A stretch of 64,000 nucleotides of DNA from Pseudo-nitzschia pungens (taxonomy: Eukaryota > Bacillariophyta > Bacillariophyceae > Bacillariales > Bacillariaceae): the NCBI GenBank assembly GCA_037355855.1, contig CM074766.1:1984001-2048000 (forward strand), in the 5' to 3' direction. Made by a program: the position numbers and the translations under genes. Below the pieces are notes generated by a model. That model was not told the origin of the DNA and made no database searches. It was given only the letters and a program-made list of their open reading frames with translations. Below are positions 54,625-63,204 of this stretch, piece after piece (position 1 is the stretch's first letter; each line of letters starts with the position of its first letter).

Positions 54625-56639
54625 ATGCCCACTCCCTCTCTACTTCTCGCTTTAGACTACGTCAACTATCTCCCGATCTATACCCCCTACACTCCCAGCC
54701 ACCCTGTCCCCCCCTTTGTCCCTCTGTCCGCAACGAGAACCACCACTCCTCCCCCTGCCCCCTCGGCCGACCCCCCCGAGTCCCCTTGCCTGTACCCCGG
54801 CATCCTCCCTGATCCTCCCACCGTCCCCGCCGGCAAGCGCAACACCCCTACACCACCGCAAGCGATTCTCTCCCCTCACTCGACGCGCGACCTTAGCCCC
54901 TCGGAACTCGCGTCGTGGGGGACCACTCTCCACCCTGCAGTCCACGGCGTCCTCCACAACACCCACGGTAAGCCCCACGCTAACATTTCGTTTCTCGGCG
55001 ACATTCGCCTCCGCCACATCGTCCCCTTTCTCCATGATTCCCCCTTCCTCTCTCCCTCCGCTCGCACCGCCTGGGACCGCGCCTATCCCCCCGCCCGCCT
55101 TTACCGAACACTCCACGACACATACTTCCACCTCGACTCCTCTTCCATTCGGGGTTACCAGTCGTACACCGACTTCCGCTCCGAAACCACCCTCAACACT
55201 GACCGGATCCGACGCTCTTCGGCCGCCCTCCTCCACTGCCAGATGAACGTCCCCCGCCTTGTCCGCTACCTCGCCGGCCCGCACCTCGCGGTCCATCGAG
55301 ACGTCCCCTCCATTATGCGCCGCCTTCGCCTGGGGGTGAGTGCCCCCATCCGCCGCGAGGTTCGCCGCATTTTCACCACGGGGGCCCCCCGCCTCTGCCG
55401 TGGCCGGTCCACTGACCGCAATTTCTGGACCTACTACCGCTACGGCAACCATGCCTCGGCTGCTGAAGACCCATCCGAACTTATGAAAGTCCTCTGCAAG
55501 GACTATCGCCGCGGCAACACCATCCTTGTGGACCCTCGTTTCTATCTGTTTATCCCCAACCTCCACTTCACTCCACTCGGCATCGCCGACCGCAACAACC
55601 CCTGGAAGAAGTCTCGCCAAATCTTCGACGCTTCTTTTCGCCCCGCCGTCGACTCCATGTGTATCAACGACTGGACGAACAAGACCAATGAGCCCGATGT
55701 CACGTTCCCTGGCTCTTTCCAGCGGTTCCTCGTTCACGTTTGGAACATGCGCATCTCCTTCCCTCGCTCCGCAATCCTCATCATCGACAACGACGTCTGC
55801 AACGCCTTCCGCCTCTGCAAACTCAACCCCGAGGTCGTCCCCATGCACGCCTACCAAGCGTGCGGCTACCTCGGTTTCGCCACCGGGCAGTCCTTCGGCG
55901 GTTGCTTCTGTCCGTCCAACTGGGACCCTCTCTCCCAGGCACGGATCCAACAGGCCCAGTACTTGTGGCGCCATGAGCCCGACGACACTCTCCGCCGTGC
56001 GTCCCGCTACGTTGCCCGCATGCGCCTCAGCCCCGAGATCCCCCCCTCGGAGCACCACACGATCGCCCAGGCAAACCTCGACACCCTCAACCACGGCGTC
56101 TTTGAGGACCGCGAGTGCCCGATCCCGGGCCGCCCGCGGGTCCGCCTGGCCCCTGCTATGCCTATGCAGGTCGATGACCTCTTCACGGCGGACGTCCGCG
56201 CTACCATCCGCTTGACTTCCGCCGCTAGCATTGTCGCCCTCGAAGACGTCTTCGGCCCGGACCATCCCTGCCAAGAACAGATTCTGTCCCAGGATAAACT
56301 CGATCTGGCCTACACCGAGGAACGCCTCCTCGTAGGCTTCCTCGTCAATACGCGCACCATGACGGTGCGCTTGTCCCCCTGTCGTCGGGACAAGATAGTC
56401 TCCTACCTTGAGCAGGAACATTGGCTTATCCCTGGTAAGCAAGCGACTATCCGCGACTTGGCCACCCTCTTGGGTCTCCTCGGCGACGGCTTCCAACACT
56501 ACCCCTGGGGCCTCGCCCACCTCCTGGTCTTTCGGGACATCCTCCGCTCCTGCATTGCCCAGGGATACCACCGAGCCAAACGTCTCGTCAAGCGCCGCCC
56601 GCTTCCCCCCCACTACAGTTCGATGCCCTCCGACCTCCA
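54625..56639 (+). pseudogene. YR retroelement ORF2, 5' part: reverse transcriptase (interrupted)
   Basis: From ATG 54625 about 670 codons remain before the gypsy insertion. The RT fingers and palm include FDASFRPAVDSMCINDWTNK, motif A ILIIDNDVCNAFRLC, motif B region FATGQSFGGCFCPSNWDPLS and a VDD box (MPMQVDDLFTADV). The connection segment follows (LVGFLVNTRTMTVRLSPCRR and TIRDLATLLGLLGDG). The insertion cuts inside a codon after PSDL, and reading through gives a false end in LTR sequence. The 3' part resumes at 62337 in the same frame. Apart from the insertion I see no stop or frameshift. Confidence 0.7.
56635..56639. repeat. Target site duplication, left
   Basis: CTCCA directly before the 5' LTR; matches the five bases after the 3' LTR. 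Confidence 0.92.
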
Positions 56640-56919
56640 TGTCACATGGTGACGCGCACGACTAACCTACGACGGACGTACGGCCAGTCACGACTGATAA
56701 TTAATTGTATCCCGTATGTGCTTGCATACTGAACGGACGTCAGGTGGATTATATGTTAATCGCGGATGGATAATATATGTATGAGCGATGATCGCGCAAG
56801 GGCGCAAAGCGAGACTCATCGCTCATTTCCCCCTCTTTAGAATTTCCATTCCCACGTTGTAAAATATTAATGAACACACAATTTTCATTCACTCGAATTT
56901 TCTACTCTAAAGTGTTACA
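56640..56919 (+). repeat. 5' LTR of the gypsy element
   Basis: Begins TGTCACATGG and ends GTGTTACA, so it has TG...CA ends. A TATA-like GGATAATATATG (56768-56779) lies just before a perfect 11-bp inverted repeat ATGAGCGATGA / TCATCGCTCAT (56781-56791 and 56816-56826) that would form a hairpin near the likely transcript start. A TTGTAAAATATTAATGAA stretch follows and may carry the 3' processing signal. Confidence 0.95.
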
Positions 56920-57058
56920 CAGTAATTACTGTCCGCCTTAAGTAGGAACAGTAGAACTCAGTACTGAATTCATCACCAAATAATAAACATCCTTATCCTC
57001 AACAACAGGGGTACCTTCTATCCCTGACAAGCAACTATCCAACCTTCAACCAGCCACG
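56920..57058 (+). promoter_or_regulatory. Gypsy 5' leader with candidate primer-binding region
   Basis: Directly after the LTR lies a perfect 12-bp palindrome CAGTAATTACTG (56920-56931), followed by TCCGCCTTAAGTAGGAACAG. No match to the common initiator-tRNA primer site (TGGTATCAGAG) is seen, so the primer is unknown. Confidence 0.5.
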
Positions 57059-58063
57059 ATGTCCGGAATCTACAGAGACCCCCCAATCAGCTACAAGAGC
57101 TCCTTCGATCGCAGCAAGCCGAAGCTTGTGACCCTCTATCACAACGACGCTGAGGGCAACACCGATAGCCTGAAGGTCCCCTTGTTCACGGACAAAGGAG
57201 GCCTAGAAGAGCTCCTGTACGTAGAAGAGTCATTTCGCAACGCGGCAAGAGAACTGCAGCTACCCATGCACAGATATATCACCCATTTTGCTCGGTGCCT
57301 CAATACCGACGCACAAACACAATGGAATGACCTCATCCGGGACGAAAACGACGAGATTGAATACGATCAAGAGGTGATTGAAGGATACACCTTGGCAATT
57401 ACAGATTTTGTCAAGCTCTACTGCAATGCCAACGACGCTCGAGATATCATGCATGCCTACCTCAGAGGGCCAGACTGCAAGAAGAAGCTGGATTCGACCT
57501 GCAAGACACACGCCGACAGAATTGTCATGCTCCTCAAATACACCACTAAGCTCCACGGCACAGCCTCTCCGCTATCCAGAACTGAAAAGCTCACCATCCT
57601 GCTGCACACCTTCCCGACAGCATGGATCGAAGACTTCGGACGCATCCACAGTGGAGTGCAGGAGACCACCACGATCCAATTCATCGTGGACCATATGAGC
57701 TGTCTTGAAAGACAATCTCGAAAGAACAAGGGCAACAAGAGCAACGGGAGACGTCCTAATGCTTCTAATAACCCGAATTCATCTAATCGCAAGCGAAACA
57801 ACAACAACAAGGGGAACAACTCCTCCAACAAAAAGAAATCCAACCCTTGCCGTATCTCGGGACACGACCATGACTGGTCCGAGTGCCCAAATAACAGATA
57901 CTCCAAGAATTACAACAAGGGCAAAAATCAAACTAAAGGACCTAAAACTGGGAGCAACGAGACCTTCCAGGCTCACCTCCAAGCAGCCATAGAGTCCTAT
58001 CACACCGATTATGGTGGTCGATGCGAGAGAAACATCGACGGCGAGCTGGTGTGGCTCCCCTGA
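57059..58063 (+). CDS. Gypsy element Gag
   Basis: 334 residues from ATG 57059. The helical capsid-like part covers about residues 30-220 (LYVEESFRNAARELQLPMHR, AQTQWNDLI, MHAYLRGPDCKK, ILLHTFPTAWIEDFG). The nucleocapsid-like end is Asn/Lys/Arg-rich, with one zinc-knuckle variant CRISGHDHDWSEC, a C-x4-H-x-H-x3-C type spacing seen in algal retroelements rather than the usual CCHC. Ends with TGA at 58061 in frame with pol. Confidence 0.9.
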   Translation: MSGIYRDPPISYKSSFDRSKPKLVTLYHNDAEGNTDSLKVPLFTDKGGLEELLYVEESFRNAARELQLPMHRYITHFARCLNTDAQTQWNDLIRDENDEIEYDQEVIEGYTLAITDFVKLYCNANDARDIMHAYLRGPDCKKKLDSTCKTHADRIVMLLKYTTKLHGTASPLSRTEKLTILLHTFPTAWIEDFGRIHSGVQETTTIQFIVDHMSCLERQSRKNKGNKSNGRRPNASNNPNSSNRKRNNNNKGNNSSNKKKSNPCRISGHDHDWSECPNNRYSKNYNKGKNQTKGPKTGSNETFQAHLQAAIESYHTDYGGRCERNIDGELVWLP

Positions 58064-61000
58064 GTCACCAAGCACAAGCCACCCCGGGCCAAGCGCCCTA
58101 TTCAACCAGCAATCACCTTGCCTCCGGCGCCACAGGCCCTGGATGCCAGCTCAGCACAGCTGACTGGGAAGTCGCATGGAGGAGATCTCCCGGAAAAAGA
58201 GGGGAAGGAACCTACAGGATGGAGTCCTGTTGAGCGCTCAGCAAATAATATTAATAACAAAAGAAGTCGATCCGACTCCGAAAAGGAAACCGAATCGACA
58301 ATGGATCCCCGGAGATCCAAGGGTACAGACGCAAACAACGAATCGACAGAAAAATCGATCGATAAAACGGCAGCAGCAGCAATATCAGGACAATCATGTC
58401 TCCTGACAAGGACCTGGTCCACCGGATCAGCCAAAATATTCCAAAGCAATCCCAGCAAAACTAAAGACAACACCCATGGAGGTGCGCTGGAGCAAAATTA
58501 TTCGAAACTGCTGTCAACTGCTGGAAATACAGCAGAAAAATCATCCCAAAATCAACCGGCATCGAATACGAAGATGAGCAACGTGGCTCCTATTCTATTA
58601 ACCAACGTACAGTTTATACAAGGCATACCTCTCAAAGCAAGACCACTACTCGCACTACTCGATAGTGGATCAACCGCGACACTAATCAACAAACGAGCAC
58701 TACCATTCGGCACCATACCAACCATGTCCCAACACAAGGTGATAACCACGACAGCTAGTGGTTCCTTCGATACTACAGAGTATGTTACCATGAAGAACAT
58801 CAAGCTACAGGAGTTTGGCAGCACCACTATCATCAAGCAACAAGCACGACTCTTCAATTCCCCGGACTGTCGATATGATCTGATACTAGGGAGAGACTTC
58901 CTCCACCTAGCAAAGATTAATCTGCTATTCGAATCGGCTACAGTCCAATGGATGAACAGAACAGTCCCAATGAAAGATCTATCCATCTACCAATCCAACA
59001 GAGACTACCAAGGTCTAATGGAAGAGCTTGAAGATGCTGAACTCTTTGCTGACGACCTCACCTTTGCCAATCCATACAAGTCCAAGGTCATCCTAGACCG
59101 AGCCTACCAAGAAGTCGACCCATCTACAGTCGCAAGTCAACAAGCCCACATGTCCAAAGCAGAGCAAAAACAATTCCAAGCAGTCCTCAACAAGTATCCC
59201 AACGTGTTTAACGGAGAACTCGGAAGATATCCACACAAGAAGATCTCTCTAAGACTCAAATCCGGAGCAAAGCCCATCCACAAGAAGCCTTATCCAGTTG
59301 CATACAAGAGAGAAGACCTATTCAAAAGGGAGCTCCAGAATCTTTGTAATGATGGAGTACTCAAAAGGTGCACGGGACCAGCCGAATGGGCGTTTCCTAC
59401 ATTCATTGTTCCAAAGAAGGACAACAGAGTTCGATGGGTATCAGACTTCAGAGAACTGAATCAACTGCTTGAAAGACGTCCTTATCCAATCCCAAGGATA
59501 CAAGACATCATGAACAAGCGGGGCAAATACACGCACTTCACCAAGATTGACTTGTCCATGCAATACTACTGCTTTGAACTAGATGACGCAAGCAAGAAGC
59601 TCTGTACCATTGTAACGCCATATGGTTGCTATGAATACCAGAGACTACCAATGGGTGTCAAAGTCTCCCCAGATGTAGCCCAACAGCTCATGGAAGATAT
59701 CCTACAAGACACCGACTGCACGGTATACATCGATGATATAGGAATATGGACTGATGGATCCTTCGACCACCACATGAAGACTATTGACAAGATCCTTGAC
59801 AGGCTCAACCAAAATGGGCTAAAGTGCAACCCACTCAAGTGTGATTGGGCTGTACAAGAAACCGATTTCCTTGGTTACTGGATGACGCCTACAGCTGTTA
59901 AGCCGTGGAAGAAGAAGATTGAAGCCATCCTACGAATGGATCGACCCCGAACTGTCACTCAAGTCAAGTCCTTCCTAGGAGCAGTGGGATACTACAGAGA
60001 TATGTGGCCTCGCAGATCTCATATCCTAGCTCCTCTCTTTGATATCACCGGTGGCCCCAAGAAAACCCCTCAAGCAGCTGTCATGAAAGGCAAGCAACGC
60101 AAAGCACCTTCATCAACAGCCTTCACTTGGGGCCCTGCTCAAGATAAAGCCTTTCAAGAAATGAAAGCCATGGTAGCAGCGGATGCGCTGAATACCTATC
60201 CGGACCTTAACAAGCCCTTTGAACTGTACACTGATGCCTCCGACCTACAACTGGGCGCTGCTATTCTACAAGATGGCAAGCCCATTGCCTATTGGTCAAA
60301 GAAACTAACTGAAGCCCAAAAGAACTATACTACTATGGAAAAAGAACTCCTCGCAATAGTTCTGTGTTGCAAGGAGTACCGAAAAATGCTCCTTGGTGGT
60401 GTTATCAACGTATACACCGACCATAAGAACCTAACCTTCAGGACCCTGTCGGTCCAACGAGTCCTCCGATGGAGACTCTTCCTAGAAGAATTTGGTGTTA
60501 ATCTCACCTATGTCGAAGGCAAATCTAATGTCTTAGCTGATGCCTTCTCCCGGCTCCCCCGGATGGATCCACCTACTGTGGGGAAGAAAGAAGCCCTTGG
60601 TAAGGGAACTTTGATTGATTTCCTGAAACTGGAAGTCCCAGAGCAGGAAGAAGAACTGTTTCTTACAGAACTTCCAAGCGTCTTCCAACACTTGTGCCAT
60701 GACGCAGATTATGAACTCCAATCGTGTCTGCTGAACAATGAGTGCCTGGTCAATCTACCCACGATTCAAGACATGGAATGCCCTGTAAATTACAATACCA
60801 TCTACAACCATCAAGCCAAGGACAACAAGCTATCTTTCAAGGCAAACTCCAAAACATTCTTCTACCAAGAAATTGAAGGCCATAACATTCTATGCTATGC
60901 CAATATCACGAAGCCCGACAAGTGGAAGATATACATCCCACCTTCTCTAGTGCCCGACACGATCAAATGGTACCACCTCTTGCTGGGTCATTGTGGATCC

Positions 61001-62038
61001 ACCAGACTATATCAAACGATCTCCGAACGCTTCTTTGCTGAAGATCTAGACAAATTATGCCGCGAATATGTATGCCCCGACCATTGCCTCAAATACAAGA
61101 ATAGGCAGTTTCAATATGGCAAACTACCGGCCAAAGAAGCGCCCCTGACGCCATTTAATGAAGTACATGTTGACCTCATCGGCCCCTGGAAAATAACAGC
61201 CCAGAATAAGACCTACACCTTCAGAGCGCTTACATGCATTGATCCAGTCACCAACCTACTAGAAATCATCCGGATCAGAGACAAGTCCTCCCAACATGTT
61301 TCAGACCAGTTCAAGAATTGTTGGCTCTCCAGATATCCAAGACCCCTCAGATGTGTCCACGACAATGGAGGGGAATTCCTAGGACCTGAATTCCAAGCAA
61401 CCCTCTCGAAGTATGGCATTCAAGCAGTACCAACCACTGTGAAGAACCCCCAGTCCAACGCGATTTGCGAAAGAGTTCACCACACCATTGCCGACGTCTT
61501 AAGAATCCTAGTACATGTCAATCCACCTCAACCGAACACCAGGATGACGCAACTGATGGACAATGCTTTATCGACCTGTATGCATGCCTCCAGGTGTGCT
61601 GTGAACGCATCTCTCAAGGCATCTCCCGGAGCCCTGGTATTCAATCGTGATATGCTCGTGGATATACCTCTTACAGCCAATCTGCTAGCCTTGCAACAAC
61701 TGCGCCAACAAGGCATCGATACCAACCTAATTAGACACAATCGAAGCCGAATCGAGCATGTATTCAGAATCAATGATCGAGTATGGATGCAAGAACCAGA
61801 CCCGGACAAGCTGCAGCCTCGCAAGAAAGGTCCCTTCGAAATTGTACAAGTACATTCAAACGGTACCGTGAAATTGCAAACGACGCCTTCGACCACCGAA
61901 ACAGTGAACATCCGAAAACTAACGCCATACAAAGAACCACAGAGGTCCGACGTAAACGCCGAAGAAAATTCCGAAGACACTGAAGAAGTTTCCAACGAGT
62001 CCGCCGATCATTTCTGCACACTTACCATCTCCATTTAA
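58064..62038 (+). CDS. Gypsy element Pol (protease, RT, RNase H, integrase)
   Basis: Open from the codon after the gag TGA to TAA at 62036, about 1,324 codons, same frame as gag. The first ATG lies some 80 codons in, so readthrough is the likely start. Protease: LLDSGSTATLINKR. RT: LRLKSGAKPIHKKPYPVAYK, VRWVSDFRELNQLLERRPYP, LPMGVKVSPDVAQQLMEDIL and the catalytic YIDD in CTVYIDDIGIWTDG. RNase H: LYTDASDLQLGAAI, EKELLAIV and NVYTDHKNLTF. Integrase: an HHCC-like zinc site (WYHLLLGHCG...CPDHC), then D-D-E in EVHVDLIGPW, RCVHDNGGEF and NPQSNAICERVHH, and a C-terminal DRVWMQEPDP...GPFEIVQVHSNGTVKL fold. No chromodomain is evident. All catalytic residues appear intact. Confidence 0.92.
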   Translation, partial: VTKHKPPRAKRPIQPAITLPPAPQALDASSAQLTGKSHGGDLPEKEGKEPTGWSPVERSANNINNKRSRSDSEKETESTMDPRRSKGTDANNESTEKSIDKTAAAAISGQSCLLTRTWSTGSAKIFQSNPSKTKDNTHGGALEQNYSKLLSTAGNTAEKSSQNQPASNTKMSNVAPILLTNVQFIQGIPLKARPLLALLDSGSTATLINKRALPFGTIPTMSQHKVITTTASGSFDTTEYVTMKNIKLQEFGSTTIIKQQARLFNSPDCRYDLILGRDFLHLAKINLLFESATVQWMNRTVPMKDLSIYQSNRDYQGLMEELEDAELFADDLTFANPYKSKVILDRAYQEVDPSTVASQQAHMSKAEQKQFQAVLNKYPNVFNGELGRYPHKKISLRLKSGAKPIHKKPYPVAYKREDLFKRELQNLCNDGVLKRCTGPAEWAFPTFIVPKKDNRVRWVSDFRELNQLLERRPYPIPRIQDIMNKRGKYTHFTKIDLSMQYYCFELDDASKKLCTIVTPYGCYEYQRLPMGVKVSPDVAQQLMEDILQDTDCTVYIDDIGIWTDGSFDHHMKTIDKILDRLNQNGLKCNPLKCDWAVQETDFLGYWMTPTAVKPWKKKIEAILRMDRPRTVTQVKSFLGAVGYYRDMWPRRSHILAPLFDITGGPKKTPQAAVMKGKQRKAPSSTAFTWGPAQDKAFQEMKAMVAADALNTYPDLNKPFELYTDASDLQLGAAILQDGKPIAYWSKKLTEAQKNYTTMEKELLAIVLCCKEYRKMLLGGVINVYTDHKNLTFRTLSVQRVLRWRLFLEEFGVNLTYVEGKSNVLADAFSRLPRMDPPTVGKKEALGKGTLIDFLKLEVPEQEEELFLTELPSVFQHLCHDADYELQSCLLNNECLVNLPTIQDMECPVNYNTIYNHQAKDNKLSFKANSKTFFYQEIEGHNILCYANITKPDKWKIYIPPSLVPDTIKWYHLLLGHCGSTRLYQTISERFFAEDLDKLCREYVCPDHCLKYKNRQFQYGKLPAKEAPLTPFNEVHVDLIGPWKITAQNKTYTFRALTCIDPVTNLLEIIRIRDKSSQHVSDQFKNCWLSRYPRPLRCVHDNGGEFLGPEFQATLSKYGIQAVPTTVKNPQSNAICERVHHTIADVLRILVHVNPPQPNTRMTQLMDNALSTCMHASRCAVNASLKASPGALVFNRDMLVDIPLTANLLALQQLRQQGIDTNLIRHNRSRIEHVFRINDRVWMQEPDPDKLQPRKKGPFEIVQVHSNGTVKLQTTPSTTETVNIRKLTPYKEPQRSDVNAEENSEDTEEVSNESADHFCTLTISI

Positions 62039-62051
62039 TTATGGGGAACTA

Positions 62052-62331
62052 TGTCACATGGTGACGCGCACGACTAACCTACGACGGACGTACGGCCAGT
62101 CACGACTGATAATTAATTGTATCCCGTATGTGCTTGCATACTGAACGGACGTCAGGTGGATTATATGTTAATCGCGGATGGATAATATATGTATGAGCGA
62201 TGATCGCGCAAGGGCGCAAAGCGAGACTCATCGCTCATTTCCCCCTCTTTAGAATTTCCATTCCCACGTTGTAAAATATTAATGAACACACAATTTTCAT
62301 TCACTCGAATTTTCTACTCTAAAGTGTTACA
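62052..62331 (+). repeat. 3' LTR of the gypsy element
   Basis: Same length as the 5' LTR and identical to it by eye. It is preceded by ATTATGGGGAACTA, a weak candidate for the polypurine tract that primes plus-strand synthesis. Confidence 0.95.
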
Positions 62332-62336
62332 CTCCA
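62332..62336. repeat. Target site duplication, right
   Basis: CTCCA directly after the 3' LTR; removing one copy and the element restores the ORF2 frame. Confidence 0.92.
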
Positions 62337-63204
62337 AAGTCGCTTTACTTGGCTCCACCAGACCGAACAGGCGGCTTTCATCTGGCGCAACCGTGCCACG
62401 GTCCCGATCCCCGCTACTACCATCCCGACCCTCCGCGCACTCTACGAGTACCTGAAGGGGCCCGGCCTGTGTTCCACCCCTATTGGGCACCTCATCCCTC
62501 GGTGTTTTGCGCTGGACCACAACACCACCGACGCTTCCCATACCGGCATTGGCGCTGTCCTTCCCGCCCCCCGGGTCTTCTGCTTCCTCCCATACTCCGC
62601 TGCTCTCCACGCGCGAACCCAGCTTCCTAACACGCATCCGGACTACGTCCACATCAACACACTCGAGTTCCTAGGGGTCTTCCTGTGTTTCCTCATTGGT
62701 CAGCTCTGGGTCGCTGACCGGCCTCACGCATTCCCCCCGGCCCCGGTTCTGCGTTCGTCCTGCGACAACAAGGCCGCCATCGCTTGGTGGATGAAATCCT
62801 CCACCAAGTCCACCCTCGGCCGGAGCGCTATCCTCCTTGCCGCGACATACCGCAAGGACTCCCCCCTTGGCAGCGTCGTGGATTACATCCCCGGGTCGGA
62901 CAACGCCCTTGCTGATGCTGTCTCTCGTCCCCACGAACTTTTCACCCCCCACAATTACTCATACTTCTCCCTCCCCTATCCCACTCTTCTCCACCAGATT
63001 TGCACTCAGCACGCGCGCTTCGCGTCCTGGACTGCTTTCCTCCCAAGTCCCGAGCTTGTCTCTCTCCTGGGTTCGACGCTGTCCTCCGACTACGCAACGG
63101 CTCCCCCCACAACCCTAAAGAAGCCCGGACTGTTCTTACCCGCCGCCTCCATTTTCTCTGGTGGTGCACTCACCTCGGTATCTTCCCAGCACTGTTTCCT
63201 GTGA
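62337..63204 (+). pseudogene. YR retroelement ORF2, 3' part: RNase H (interrupted)
   Basis: After the target-site copy at 62332-62336 the frame continues for 289 codons to a TGA at 63202. RNase H residues are visible in order: FALDHNTTDASHTGIGAVLP (first Asp), HINTLEFLGVFLCF (Glu), SCDNKAAIAWWMKS (Asp) and GSDNALADAVSR (last Asp). It has no ATG of its own and is separated from its 5' part by 5.7 kb of gypsy DNA, so this copy of ORF2 is not expressed as one protein. Confidence 0.75.

Larger units (their letters stand above)
56640..62331 (+). mobile_element. Complete Ty3/gypsy LTR retrotransposon inserted in ORF2
   Basis: Two 280-bp LTRs (56640-56919 and 62052-62331) flank gag and pol. The 5-bp target duplication CTCCA lies at 56635-56639 and 62332-62336. 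Domain order Gag, protease, RT, RNase H, integrase is that of Ty3/gypsy. By eye the LTRs are identical, and gag and pol have no frameshift, so the copy is young and may be active. Confidence 0.95.

Noticed and set aside
54652..56640. 662-codon antisense open frame over retroelement ORF2
   Set aside because: Same cause: C-ending codons in the sense frame. The sense frame has RT motifs; the antisense has low-complexity Gly/Val/Glu sequence.
56781..56826. LTR hairpin as a rho-independent terminator
   Set aside because: Eukaryotic nuclear context, no T-run after the stem, and it lies within an LTR next to a TATA-like box.
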